In this document: positions 1-11,712 of the stretch, in pieces
How the letters are laid out: every line of letters starts with the position of its first letter
Numbering within the stretch: position 1 is the stretch's first letter
Assembly: GCF_024868665.1 (NCBI RefSeq)
Contig: NC_079898.1
Location: forward strand, 27,013,972 to 27,077,971
Origin: Triplophysa rosa
Taxonomy: Eukaryota > Chordata > Actinopteri > Cypriniformes > Nemacheilidae
Direction: 5' to 3'
Length of the DNA: 64,000 nucleotides
Position numbers and translations under genes: made by a program
The notes under the pieces: model-generated
What the model saw: the letters and a program-made list of their open reading frames with translations, nothing else
The model's database searches: none
Told to the model about the DNA's origin: nothing

Positions 1-3000
1 GAACAGACGAACTCCTGTCTACTTAATACCATGAACGAAATTCTTCTCATTCGAAAGCCTCCTGCCAGCAGAAGAGTTCTTCTGAAAATCAGCAAGGTGA
101 TCATCAGGAATGGAAAGCAATGCATGACTGCCTATGCCATTCAAGATGACGGTTCGGAAAGAACTATTCTACTACATAGTGCTGCCCAGCAGCTTGGGCT
201 TGGAGGCAAGCCTGAGGATTTACCACTCCGCACTGTCAGACAAGAGCTTCAGGTTCTTAGTGGTGCGACGGTGTCATTCTCTATCTCCCCATTGTCACAA
301 CCCAAGAAGGTGTTTCAAATTAAAGGAGCATTCACAGCCCAACAACTAAGCCTTGTGGAGCACACACACCCAGTGAAAGTGCTGAGAAAGAAATACCAAC
401 ACTTACGGGGGCTTCCACTGCGAAATCTAGAGGCTGTTAGTCCTGTATTGCTCATTGGTTCAGACTTCCCCCATCTTATTACTCCAGTGGAGCCGGTCCG
501 CCTTGGCCCTCCAGGGGGTCCTGCAGCCATTAAGACACGCCTTGGCTGGACATTACAGGGCCCTGTGCAACATCTACGACAAGAGGTCAGAGAACAATCC
601 TGTTACTGCCTCTCAATCACATCTCCAGAGGCAGATCTCTTTAAGCATGTGGAACGACTGTGGCAGATGGATGTACTTCCATGGCTCAGTGAAAAGGCCA
701 GCATCCGATCTAAGCAAGATCATGAGGCAATAGCGCTCCTTGATGCCAAAACAGTCAGAGTCGAAGTAGATGGAGTAAAGAGATACGCAACCCCTCTTCT
801 GCGGATCAAAAACATGCCACAGCCCCATGCTGCCAAAGATGCCGTGATGCCACAGCTGAGAGCAACTGAGAAGCGATTGGCTAAAACTCCAGGCCAAGGA
901 GCTGCCTACACAGCAGAAATTCATAAAATGGAGCAAGCAGGCTATGTTACTAAACTCGATCAGCATTCTGAACAGAACTCTGCCCACTCCTGGTACATCC
1001 CACATCACATGGTCCAGCACAATGAAAAAAATAGAGTAGTTTTCAATTGCTCATTCCAACATCAGAGCCAGAATCTCAACAAACTCTTGCTCCCTGGACC
1101 AGTATTGGGACCATCCCTACTCGCTGTTCTTCTAAGATTCCGAGAACACTCAGTTGCAATCAGCAGTGATATACGTGGAATGTTTCACCAGATTCGATTG
1201 CTCCCTGAAGACAGACCACTTCTGAGATTTCTTTGGAGAGACCTCAAGGTAGAGGAACCACCCAGCGTGTTTGAGTGGCAAGTCCTACCCTTTGGGACCA
1301 CCTGCAGTCCCTGTTGCGCTGTGTACTCCCTTCAGAAGCATGTTCTTGATCACAGCCAACCGGGAGAAGATGTCAGACATTCTGTTATGAAATCCTTCTA
1401 CGTTGACAACTGCCTCCAGAGCTTCCATACAATGGAGGAAGCCAGAAACTTCGTCGACAAGATCAGGGTCCTCTTGGCAGAAGGAGGATTTGAATTAAGA
1501 CAGTGGTCTAGTAATCAGCTCACAACCATCAATCATCTACCCTCAGAGTTGAAATCAGCCAGCACTGAGCTCTGGATCACCCACGGACGAACAGAAACAC
1601 CTGAATCTGCTTTGGGACTTCTTTGGAACCACCAAAAGGACACGCTTTCCTACAGGCATCATCCCATCGACAGTACTAGCACCACTATGCGTAACATTTA
1701 CAGAACCCTGGCAAGGCAATACGACCCCCTTGGCTACCTCATCCCGTATACCACCAGAGCTAAGGTCATAGTTCAGCGCTTGTGGGACAAAAAAAGGGAA
1801 TGGGATGATCCTAACCTTCCCCCAGAGATACTAAAACTTTGGACAGAGTGGGAAGTGGAGTTGTCAACCTTACCAGACATTGCCTTCCCAATGCCTTACA
1901 CGAGTCCTGTAAAAGACAAAGAAACCAGTAAGCAAGATGTACACATCTTTTGTGATGCCTCTGAAAGAGCGTATGGCTCCGTTGCTTATTTAAGGACCGA
2001 GGACCAGCAGGGAGATGTTGAAGTTGCCTTCTTCACAGCACGGTCAAAAGTAGCCCCAAAAAAGCAGCAGTCGATACCCCGCCTAGAGCTCTGTGCAGTG
2101 CTAACTGGTGCCCAACTTGCCAGAGTCGCGCAAGCAGAATTGACCTTGCCGATTCAGCACATCACATTATGGACCGACTCAACCACAGTATTGACTTGGC
2201 TTAATTCCGAGTCTTGTCGATTCAAGGTCTTTGTCGGTACCCGTGTGGCAGAGATCCAGGATCTTACAGAGCAGCATACCTGGAAATTTGTGCCATCGTC
2301 CCAAAACCCAGCTGATGACATAACAAGGGGTCGGACACTCCGGGAGCTTGGTCCAGACAGCCACTGGCATCTCGGGCCTTCATTCTTGAGGGATTCTCCG
2401 AGTTCATGGCCTGTCACACCACCACATTCAGTGAACAAAGATGGAGATGAGCTGCGTAAGACAGGTGTGTGTACACTTTTATGCTTGATAACTAGCACCT
2501 CAATCCCTAACCTTGATCATTGTAAGACCTTTCAAGAGTTGTTCGAGGCCACAGCCTCTCAAGAGGTCACTGATGCTAACCCAACGGTCATCGACTACAG
2601 AAATGCAGAGTTCACTCTTTTACAACAATGCCAGCAAGAGTCTTTTCCCGTAGACCTTGAACATTTAAAAGCTGGTATAACTCTTAACCACAGCAGTCGC
2701 TTAAAGGCACTAGCCCCTGAACTTGACAGTGAGACTAAGCTAATTCGAGTTGGAGGTCGTCTTCGCCACAGTTCCCACCTTGAGCAAGGCAGCAAGCATC
2801 CCATTGTCCTTGATCCTAAGCACCCAGTCACACATCTTATCATTCAAGCTTATGATGCCAAACTTCACCACCCAGGGTATGAGAGAGTGTTTGCTGAACT
2901 GCGCCGAAAGTACTGGATTCTCCGTGGCAGGGAAGCTGTCAAACGAAGTCAACGATGCTGTGTAGAGTGCCAAAAATGGAGAAAGAATCCTGAGATACCC

Positions 3001-3102
3001 AAAATGGCAGACCTCCCTCCATCCAGGCTACGCTTGTTCAGGCCTGCATTCTATTCAACAGGCATGGACTGTTTTGGCCCTTATGCTATTCAAAGTTGGT
3101 AG
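1..3102 (+). pseudogene. BEL/Pao pol polyprotein fragment (protease-like, RT, RNase H, integrase N-terminus)
   Basis: This frame is open from base 1; the first ATG is at 31 but is probably internal. Residue numbers here count from that ATG. A DUF1758/protease-like region (about residues 50-170, with a 'LLIGSDFPHLI' block) is followed by reverse transcriptase (about 330-480), with 'VVFNCSF' and the palm motif at bases 1399-1410. An RNase H-like block follows around bases 1942-2000 ('IFCDASERAYGS'), and then the integrase zinc-binding domain around 2860-2985 (HH...CxxC, 'HHPGYERV', 'CCVECQKW'). The frame stops at 3102 just after the first integrase aspartate ('GMDCFGP'). Two oddities are visible: the palm motif reads YVDN where these families usually have YVDD, and the integrase core is cut by a frame break. 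Both suggest a dead copy. Confidence 0.85.
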
Positions 3103-3154
3103 GAGGACTGAGTAAAAATGGGGTATCATATTTAAGTGCTTAACTACACGAGCA

Positions 3155-3940
3155 GTGTACATCGACCTCCTACATAGCATGGACACCGACTCTTTCCTTA
3201 TGGCCCTTAGGCGCTTTACAGCCAGGCGTGGAACCCCTTTTGAACTCATCTCGGATCAGGGCACTAATTTTAAGGGAGGAGAAAGAGAGCTTAAAGAAGC
3301 CTTTGCGGCCCTTGCCCCAGGACTTCAGGAACAGCTGGTCAAACAACAGATTCAATTCCGGTTTAACCCCCCGAATTCCCCTCACTTTGGGGGATGCTGG
3401 GAGCGGGAAATCCGTTCTCTCAAACAAGCACTGACAGCCACTATCGGAGCACAGTCTGTTACCTTTGAGGTGTTGCAAACCGTGTTAGTAGAGATTGAAG
3501 GGATTCTAAACTCTAAGCCGCTGGGTTACACCTCATCAGACATTGCAGACCCCGATCCCATCACTCCCAACTCTCTCCTCATGGGGCGGCCAGACTCATC
3601 TCTACCCCAAATAGTGTATCCCGAATCCGAGTTTATAAGCAGAAAACGATGGAGACACAGCCAAGTCCTCGCAGACCATTTCTGGAAGCACTTTCTGAAG
3701 TTCTACCTTCCTGGTCTTCAGAACCAGAAGTGGCAGGACGACAAAAGGGACATTCCAGTTGGCACTGCAGTGATGATCATTGACCCACAATTGCCCCGAG
3801 CCCTTTGGCCAGTGGGACGAGTGTCAGAGGTCTTTCCTGGCACAGATGGCAGAGTGAGAACTGCTAACATTAAGGTGGGCTCAAAGACATACACACGCCC
3901 TATAGCACGCATCATACAATTGCCTAACATTCCTGAGTAA
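3155..3940 (+). pseudogene. BEL/Pao integrase core and C-terminus, in a shifted frame
   Basis: This second frame continues the integrase after the break near 3100. It carries the second catalytic aspartate in 'LISDQGTNF' and the glutamate in 'FGGCWEREIRS', 48 residues apart. The C-terminal part has 'LLMGRP' and 'WPVGRVSEVFPG...DGRVR', typical of BEL/Pao integrase tails. The listed start is a GTG within an already open frame, so it marks where clear similarity is visible rather than a true initiation site. It ends in TAA at 3938-3940, about 60 bases before the purine tract. The split from the upstream frame looks like mutational decay rather than programmed frameshifting. Confidence 0.8.
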
Positions 3941-4001
3941 TGTACTATACATATCACTTGAATGCCTTTTTGATAAATTAACACACATTCCCTTCCGGGA
4001 A

Positions 4002-4350
4002 TCTGGGGGCGGCTGTTAAAAAGGCTACCGCTGTTAGCAATGCGATCCCTGATAATATATTTCTGTTTCTTGCCGAGATTGACACAGCACAGCAGCCAAT
4101 CAGCGCCTGCGAATCTCCGTGCAGGGGAACGTCCCGCCCACAGAACTGAGTTGGAGATAAGCAGGAGCGCTGACGCAGAAGCGAACTTTCGCTGCTATTT
4201 TTCTGTTTGTTTACTTTAGCTTATGATTTCACGGGTGTTATGCGTTAATGGCATACAAACCACACATACACCACGTGAACTAAATATTTGAGTTGTGGTG
4301 ACGAAAATAAACGGGTTATTCCCAACCGACATCTAAGAATCAGTCTCTTA
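4002..4350 (+). repeat. Polypurine tract and probable start of 3' LTR
   Basis: A G-rich tract (CTGGGGGCGGC, ending at 4013) directly precedes TGTTAAAAAGG at 4014, the expected arrangement of a plus-strand primer and an LTR beginning with TG. An AATAAA at about 4305 could serve as the element's polyadenylation signal. The LTR's right end cannot be fixed without the 5' copy and may be interrupted by the foldback element at 4351. Confidence 0.45.
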
Positions 4351-4550
4351 CCGGTGTTGTGCCGAAAACACACTCCCCGCCAGATTCTGCACCCCCTTCA
4401 ATAACACGCTGTCCGATTGGCTAATTCTAACCCCTCCCCACACCCAATCCTAATCCTAAACCCTCCCCTAACACCTAATCCTCAACCTAACCATTGTGGG
4501 GAGGGGGGGTGCATAATCTGGCAGGGAGTGTGTTTTCGGCACAACACCGG
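4351..4550. mobile_element. 200-bp foldback/MITE-like element
   Basis: The left arm starts CCGGTGTTGTGCCGAAAACA and its near-perfect reverse complement ends at 4550, so arms of about 45 bases bracket a C-rich/G-rich centre with telomere-like CCTAA runs. There is no coding capacity. No clear target duplication could be read. Confidence 0.6.
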
Positions 4551-6750
4551 ACACCCTGTGGTGGGTTTCAATCTTACCAGAAGACACCCTAACTAGGAAC
4601 GTGTCAATATAAGGTGAACAATTTTTTCACTTTTCTACTGTGAAAGCTAATGTTTTCCAAGCAGTTGCTAGATTTTGGTGTTAAGAACTTTCAAAAAGTC
4701 GCTAAAGAGACCTGACTGAATTAGCAGCGCTGGTAGTGGGCGTGTCCCTCGAGCTGATGCTTTCCTGAACGTTCAGTAGCTTTTGTAAACACCGCAAATA
4801 TGTTCTAAACTCCACATAAGTTTTTCAAGAGTGTGTCAGGAATGCTTTTGGTTTTCCTTAAAGAACAGAGTTTGTAAGTTTGATTGTGTTTATTGGAACG
4901 TTTGATGAAGCTCCTCAGCTTCACTTGTGTTAATGGATATGTGTTCTGGGAAATCTTACTTTACAGCCTTTCTATTCAAAACCCCCTTTTTTGTTGTTTG
5001 CTCTTAATGTAAAATATTTAGTGTTCTCTCATTTGAATTGCACTGTAGGCTTGTGTCACAGGGTATGTCTGGACTCTTTCTCGTTTATTATCCTTGTCTG
5101 AGGTGGGAGTGATTTACAGCAATGAGATTCTGCTTTAGTCTACTTTTTCTCAGATGTTTCTCCGTTTTGTTCCGATGTTTGCTCACATTAGTCAAGATGC
5201 AGAGGTCTGAATCGACCTGCCTGAATGTTTAAAACAGCCTTGAAGTGTGTGTGAAGGTTATTCAGATGTCTGTAGTTTGGTGACATGAAAGAGAGGTTTG
5301 AGGTTTGAAGGGTACGAATCTGATGAGCTTCAATACTTGGATAAATTGAAAAGAGATTTCCAGTCTGAAGGTCTTCTGTAGTTTGATAGGTTTGGTCAAT
5401 TTGAAGAGAGCTTTTGAAGTTTGAAGGGTGTGTTAAGTAGGTCTCATGTCATTTTAACACGTATGGTTATGAGACCAATGAATGTAGATCTGGATTTGGG
5501 TATATTTAATGAGAATGTTTGAGTTGATATTGAGATCTTCATTAATATGACTTTTGATTGCAGACGAGACGAATCTGAGCTCAGTTTGACACATTGTTGA
5601 CGTCTCTTCTCAAACTCTCATGACAGACACATTTCTGACTCGTTTTCTCAGATGGAACATCTAAGATTTAAGATGAGATTTAAGCAAACATTTCCACTTT
5701 CGCTTCACTTTCATCTCATCACATGAAGCTGCTCGGCTCCCGAAGTCATCCAAGAACAACAGATAAAGAGACAGAAAGGCAAAAGAATAAAGTTGAAGAA
5801 TGAGAAGATGAAGTATTGTGAAGGGACAGTTTAAACCCTGAAGGCAAGTGTGACACACAGCACTTGTTTGTTTTGTGTGTGTGTAAAATAAACCAGACAT
5901 GCGTGTGTGCGTGCGTGCCGTGTGCGGGTGACAGTGGACAGAAATAGCTCACATATACAGAATTGTGAATTTTATAGCCCTGTGTGAATGTTTTACTGCA
6001 CATTATTTCAAAAAGAGAGAATCATTTTCACAATGTTCTATTGAAGAGGAATGTAAGATCCTGTGAAACCCTTCTTCAGTCATTCTATATAATGTAAGCT
6101 CTTTAAAATCTTCACCTCAAATTTGGTTTTTGTCAACATCAGGTCCTGAAAATCCTATTTTACTTGCAAGTGTGTCTCTTTAGTACAACAGATTGTGAAA
6201 ATTGACTTTAATAACCTCTAAATGTATGTAATAATTCTTTCTAAAATGAACATCTTTCTTCACGGTGTGCCGCAGACGGTTGTGTTTCTTCATCTTCATG
6301 TGTGTCTCGTGGGTATCAGAATTAAAATAGTGTTGCTCGCAGAGTCATGCATATATATATATATATATATCCAGCAGATGTCTGTGCATGTCTTCCCATA
6401 TACTTTACCACAACAGCCAACACTACATACACATCATGCAAATGGACACTTACTGTATTTATTCAGTGAGAAATCTGTGACGTTAAGATATTCAAACCTC
6501 AGCTGAATGCAAAAATCCTGCTGAGGTTTTGAATATTTGAATGTAGTATAGCAACTATCTGTGAGCCTACTGTTGAAACTTATGTTGATGGTTTGGTTAA
6601 ACGTGTCTTCATGTGACGCATGGTTGGAGAAACTGAAAAATAAAAGAGAGAGAGAGACTGAGGCTCTTTACTGGAAACACCATTATTCTGATAGAAGATC
6701 CTGACCTAAAGTCTTTCACTTGTAATGTTAACTGTATAATGTTCTTGAAG
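4551..6750. other. Gene-free stretch
   Basis: No exon, RNA gene or clear transposon was recognised. It contains an (AT)n run at about 6347-6372 and a short imperfect hairpin at about 6490-6535 (TTCAAACCTCAGC and its complement). Open frames here are short and AT-rich and look like chance. Confidence 0.5.
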
Positions 6751-6754
6751 GGAA

Positions 6755-6970
6755 AGTTCACCTAAAAATGAAAATTCTGTCGTCATTTACTCACCCTCAG
6801 GTTGTTCCAAACCTGCTTAAATGTCTTTGTTCTGCTAAACACAAAGGAAGATATTTGTAAGAATGTCAGTAACCAAGCAGATCTCATCCCCATTGACTCC
6901 CATAGTTTTTATTTTCCCTATGGGAATCAATGGGGGATGAGATCTGTTTGGTTACTGACATTCTGTGATA
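6755..6970. repeat. Dispersed fish repeat with a foldback core
   Basis: It begins with 'AGTTCACCTAAAAATGAAAA' and 'TTTACTCACCCTCAGGTTGT', hallmarks of a very common cyprinid repeat. The second half (about 6860-6965) is a hairpin: GTCAGTAACCAAGCAGATCT pairs with its near-complement, and arms of about 40 bases flank a short loop. A related sequence starts at 23455. Confidence 0.6.
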
Positions 6971-7114
6971 TTGCTACTTGTTTAAATTTAGTTGGACACA
7001 GTGTGTTTTTTCTTTCCATTCACAGTTTTTTTCCTGTCAAATTGTCAATATGATGGCGTTGAGATCTTGTGTCTTGTGTTTTTTTTTCAGCACAGCACAC
7101 ATAGTACCAAAAAA

Positions 7115-7410
7115 TGGGGGCAGTTGTGGCCTAATGGTTAGAGAGTCGGACTCATGCCGGTTGGATTCCCAGGGCCGGCGGGTAACGACTGAGGTGTCCT
7201 TGAGCAAGGCACCTGACCCCTACTTGCTCCCCGGGCGCTGCAGTGATAGCTGCCCACTGCTCCGGGTGTACGTGTGGTCACCCCTTGCTGTGCGTGTGTT
7301 CACTACTCTCTGGATGGGTTAAATGCAGAGGTCACATTTCGTTGCCTTGTACTTGTACATGTGCAATGACAATAAATTGAATCTAAATCTAAATTGAATC
7401 TAAAATCTAA
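7115..7410 (+). repeat. HE1/V-SINE-like tRNA-derived SINE
   Basis: The head reads GGGGGCAGTTGTGGCCTAAT with A-box-like 'TGGCCTAATGGTTAGAG' and B-box-like 'GGTTGGATTCCCAG'. It is followed by the conserved central block 'CCTTGAGCAAGGCACC' and 'CCCCGGGCGC', and a tail of short TTGAATCTAAA-type repeats. A second copy lies at 60998. Confidence 0.75.
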
Positions 7411-7650
7411 ATTCTGTAATCATTTATTCTCCTCATGTGTTTGTTAATCTGTATGTGAGTCTTTCTTCAGTGGAACACAACAGAAGATATTTTGAGAAAT
7501 GTCTCAGTGGTGTTGTGTCCTTTCAATGAAAGTCAATGGAGTTCAGTGTTCAATATTCTTCAAAATATCTTCTGTTGTGTTCTGAAGAAGAAAGAAACTC
7601 GTACAGGTTTGACATGACATGAGAGTGAATAAATGATGGAAGAAGTTTCA
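7411..7650. repeat. Foldback repeat
   Basis: The left half (to about 7505) contains 'AACACAACAGAAGATATTTT'. The right half (about 7555-7640) contains its reverse complement plus a matching outer arm ('AATAAATGATGG' against 'ATCATTTATT'). The whole is a long imperfect inverted repeat without coding capacity and abuts the SINE tail. Confidence 0.6.
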
Positions 7651-8420
7651 CTTTAACATTGATGTTTGTACATGCGCTCCAGGTTTTATTGAGATCCTTC
7701 CTCTCTTTATATGTTGTTGATTCATTCAGTGCGCTTTTATGAATCTCAGTTCATCTTGACACTTTGTGTCTTGAGAAGGTGAAGGAGGTGTCTTATAGTT
7801 CTGCTTCTGTGTTTCATGACCCACTTAAAGAACGGTATCGAGGGAGAAGCCCGTATGAAACGTGTGACTAAATCACTAAAGAGACAGTTTGATGTTTTGA
7901 AGGTCTACTGTAAATCATCAGCTGTGGTTTCTGGCAGACTGCAAACTCCACTGCTAAAAACACAATCTCCATTTCACTTAGATCATGCCTGGTGTTTTAA
8001 AGCAGCTTTTCAGGGTCCAGTATTTCTTTGTTGAGCAAACTAAAGTAAACCTTGTCGAGCAGTGCAGACTGCTCATTTTCTTATGGATTATATTTATAAA
8101 AGTAAGCGGTTCTTGGTTTTTAGTCCGTGATCTGCTTCACATTCTGGCACCTTCTCGACTCAAGCGTTTCCTTTTCTTTATTATGCAAATCAGTTTCCAA
8201 TTACAGCATGTCGGCCGTTTCTCATGAGCTCGTTCCTTCTCTTTATACTTATATTTGGAGTCGGTCTGGACACTTCTGTGTGTGTAAACACTTGAGGTGC
8301 GACTGATCAAAGGAAACACACAACAGAGATGACAAAGTACATTTGTTACACTTCTCTGTATTCCTGCAGTTTTGTGAAGAAAATGTGTTCAGTGACATTT
8401 ACCAGAGAATCTCAGCATGG
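7651..8420. other. Gene-free stretch
   Basis: Unique-looking sequence with only short chance open frames; no feature recognised. Confidence 0.4.
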
Positions 8421-8450
8421 CTGTGTGTGTGTGTGTGTGTGTGTGTGTGT

Positions 8451-8719
8451 TCATGTTTGTATATCCCGGTGGGGACCTAAACCTGAATACACACCAACAC
8501 ATGGGGACTCGTGTCACCGTGGGGACCAAAATTGAGGTCCTCATGGGCACAAAAGCTTATAAATTGTTCAGAACAATATTTTTTACAAATCTAAAAATGC
8601 AAAAAGTGTTCTATGATCTTTAGGTTTAGGGATAGGGTTAGGGATAGGGGATAGAATATACAGTTTGTACAGTATAAAAACATTACGCCTATGGACTGTC
8701 CCCACGGGGATAGTCAACC
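8451..8719 (+). mobile_element. TG-associated inverted-repeat element, copy 1
   Basis: The ends are TATCCCGGTGGGGACC on the left and the near-complement GGACTGTCCCCACGGGGATA on the right. The inside contains telomere-like 'TAGGGTTAGGGATAGGGG'. It sits inside a (TG)n run, with TG repeats both before 8450 and after 8719. Copies 2 and 3 are at 45461 and 46521, and a reversed fragment is at about 62628. There is no coding capacity. Confidence 0.65.
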
Positions 8720-8954
8720 GTGTGTGTGTGTGTGTGTATGAAATGGCGAATTAACTCAAAGCAATAATGCCATTATTAGATTTATCAGTAGTGTTGCTAT
8801 TTATATAATTCTCTGCTGCTTTTTTTATCACATTGTCTTTGGAGGCGTGTAACCGCAGTAATGAAATACACCAGGACTACACTTGTGTAGATAAAACAAT
8901 ATACCCATAAAAATATATTGTATTATATGTTGTATATAACTACATATGTTGTAT

Positions 8955-9110
8955 GTAGCTTTCATGTGGCTCAGTGGGTTAGAGCACGGCACTAACAACG
9001 CCAAGGTCATGGGTTCCATCCCAGGGGATTGCACATAGAAACAAATGTATAATACAATGCAATGTAAGTCGCTTTGGATAAAAGCGTCTGCCAAATGCGT
9101 AAATGTATGT
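8955..9110 (+). repeat. tRNA-derived SINE
   Basis: The head has a tRNA-like A box ('TGGCTCAGTGGGTTAGAGCA') and B box ('GGTCATGGGTTCCATCCC'). The tail is the common fish 3' block 'GTCGCTTTGGATAAAAGCGT' followed by 'CTGCCAAATG'. The tRNA-like part has diverged and is not a working tRNA gene. Confidence 0.7.
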
Positions 9111-9119
9111 GTAATGTAA

Positions 9120-11545
9120 ATGTAATATAAAGAATGTGCATTGTAAAGTGTTACATAAATATACAAATAGAAAAAAATCTCTCTGGAAGTTTGTTGTCAG
9201 CAGTTCAAATGATGTACAGAATGCAAATGGCTGCTGACCCACCTCTCGTCTCTCCGGCCTTTCTCTCAGGTGTCATCTAAGCGGTTAAAACAATGACTAC
9301 CACAACCATGACCTCACTGGAGAAGGTCACAGGATGAAGAGATGTTTATGTGAGGCCGTTATTGTGCCCTGAGGGTCTTTCTGTCACAGTCACACAAAGT
9401 GTGTTTGATCTGACGAAAAGATTAAAACCTGTGACTCTTTTATAGCTCAGGAGACCTCAGATATGTTTTAAAACTCCATCTAAATAAAATAAATGATAAA
9501 TTAATTGATAATAAATGAATGCTAATAGAAGATGACAGAAGATGTTGACGTGAAATGAGCTACAGTAAGAGTGTGAAATGAATGTGGATGACTGTGATAC
9601 GTTTAGGAAATGTTCTTTTTCCAGAAAAGATCATGGAATACAATGCATTTGCACAAAAACAAGTATTTAGCATTTAAGAAGAGCTTCTGTGTGCTCTACT
9701 CGGGTGATTTCTGCTCCAGAATGAAATTTAAGAGTTTAAGAGAAGGAATCAGGAAAACAATGAAGTGAAACACAAGACATGAGCAGATTGATTGAGTTAA
9801 AGGCTTCACTATGATGCTGGAGTGCTGCGTTTCACGAAGAGATAAAACACAAAATCAGCTCATTGAATAATGACCGTGTTCATCACAATTCACAAGACAG
9901 TCTTCAGCAGAGCGTTATGACTCTAAATATCTCATTTTATTCTCTCATGCAGCGTATGTTTGAGCGTGTCATTGTTCTGAAAATATCTCTGCTTCACAGC
10001 AGGTCCAGGTCTGTGAGATCACTGCCGTTGGTCTTTGTGTTTGAGGTGTGGATGCTGGGATGTGCACGGGCTGTGCTGCTCTCCAACCATTCCACGTTTT
10101 TAAGGTGTCGTGTATTATATGCTATCAGCTTTACAGTATATATACTGTATATATGTTTTTGTGTGGCTGGAGAAGATCGAAACATGAATGTGTGTAGTTT
10201 AGCCATTACATGAATACGTGCTGAATTAAACATGGAGACATGTTTATGGAGACAAGAGTCTCATTGGTGTCTATGAAAACTCCACCGGCTTGATTGACAG
10301 TTTCGGGGCTTCTGAAGGTGCTCATCATACACTGAATACAATGAAGTTTCAATGTACACATCCTCAAAAAATTCAGTGGCTGTATATTGATCTTGTGTGG
10401 TATAAACGGGATTTATCAGTGACTTTAGTGTAATTTGTTTTGATCTTTATCCAGTTATCACAGACGACTGGAGAGGTGTGCAGACCAGCAGGTCTGGTGA
10501 TGTCTCACATCACTGCTAATGAGGCGGCGCAGAGCTTTGAAATGTAAAACGTAAAGTCACCCGGCGGTCACTCTGTCTGCGGTCTGTAGACACTGAGAGA
10601 ATAAGAGGGAGAGAGACTTTCCATAGGGCATAACACTTCCCAAAAGGTTCATTATCAGTCTGTATGATTCCATAATATAACCTCTTACTTTAGCTGTTGC
10701 ACAGACTATAAAAAGTCAAGAAACATCTGGTTACTCTAAAGACCTTTGACTGAAATGGTTTTCTGTTTATTCTCACTTTTTATCTCCTCTCTAAAAAAGA
10801 AATTAGAGCTGTCATAGGTTAATCTGTTAATATATCACATTAGCTGTTAATGTACAAACTTAACTAGATTTTTTGCTCAAATTCATAAATCTAGATCAAT
10901 ATTTTAAATCCTCCTTGAACTGCCACATATTGAGCTCAAGAGTTTTCTTCCTCTTGTCACGTTATCATTTCTGAGTTCTTCTGTAGCAGATGATAAAAAT
11001 CGTTAAACCCTGTAGATTTACATCGACTGAATGTTTAGTCTGACTGTAAGGCCCACATAACCTTCACCTGTCAGGACTTTTTCAACTTATTTAAACCTTG
11101 AGACAAGAAACTTTCACACATCGTCCTAACAAACATTTCTTTTACACTGAAGACCTGGTCAGGAAGTCTCGGGTTTTTCAGTTATGATGGCCAGATGAAG
11201 CTGCTGTGATGTTCTGAGTGGTTGTTTTGCCATTTGGTCTCCAGGGCTTTGCAAGGCGAGTGCTTTAAGATGTTCAGAGTGTTTTAGCACATTGCTTTGC
11301 GGTTGGTTGAAGGTTGTGTGTAAGTCAATGAGCCCGTGACATCAGATCTCTAGATACATGAAATTTTTCCCTTCAGAAGCTTGAAATTTTCTCTCCACGT
11401 ATCTCCCAAAGTTAGAGGTCAGTGTATTAGATGTAAATACATAAAGAGGTAAACTGTAAAATACAATAGTGTCTTGCGTCTGTTTTACACTATTCTGTAT
11501 TAATTTTGTTATTCTGCTGTCCAAAAACTCTTTGTAATCTTGTCT
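9120..11545. other. Gene-free stretch
   Basis: No exon or clear transposon seen. A short palindrome ACAGTATATATACTGT lies at about 10133-10148. Confidence 0.4.
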
Positions 11546-11547
11546 GC

Positions 11548-11559
11548 GTGTGTGTGTGT

Positions 11560-11601
<42 letters not shown>

Positions 11602-11629
11602 GTGTGCGTGTGCGTGCGTGTGCGTGCGC

Positions 11630-11661
<32 letters not shown>

Positions 11662-11712
11662 GTGCGCGTGCATGTGCGTGTGCGTGTGTGTGCGCGTGCA
11701 TTCATGCATGCA
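11548..11712. repeat. (TG)n/(CG) compound microsatellite
   Basis: About 165 bases of alternating purine-pyrimidine TG and CG steps. The long open frames across it on both strands are artefacts of the dinucleotide repeat. Confidence 0.95.

Larger units (their letters stand above)
1..4350 (+). mobile_element. BEL/Pao LTR retrotransposon, 3' part
   Basis: The domain order is protease-like/DUF1758-type region, reverse transcriptase, RNase H, zinc-binding H2C2 domain, DDE integrase, then a purine tract and LTR-like sequence. This order is typical of BEL/Pao elements. The gag region and 5' LTR would lie left of the window, because the reading frame is already open at base 1. The copy is broken inside the integrase, so it is probably not autonomous. 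The right border is uncertain because a foldback element starts at 4351 and no 5' LTR is available for comparison. Confidence 0.85.

Noticed and set aside
4430..4500. Interstitial telomere repeat (CCTAA-like)
   Set aside because: Irregular units within a 200-bp foldback element, not a (CCCTAA)n array.
7115..7200. tRNA gene candidate (A- and B-box words)
   Set aside because: Part of a SINE with a central block and repeat tail; the cloverleaf does not hold. The same applies at 8955 and 60998.
8640..8662. Telomere-like TAGGGTTAGGG
   Set aside because: Fixed internal part of the TG-associated element, present in all three copies.
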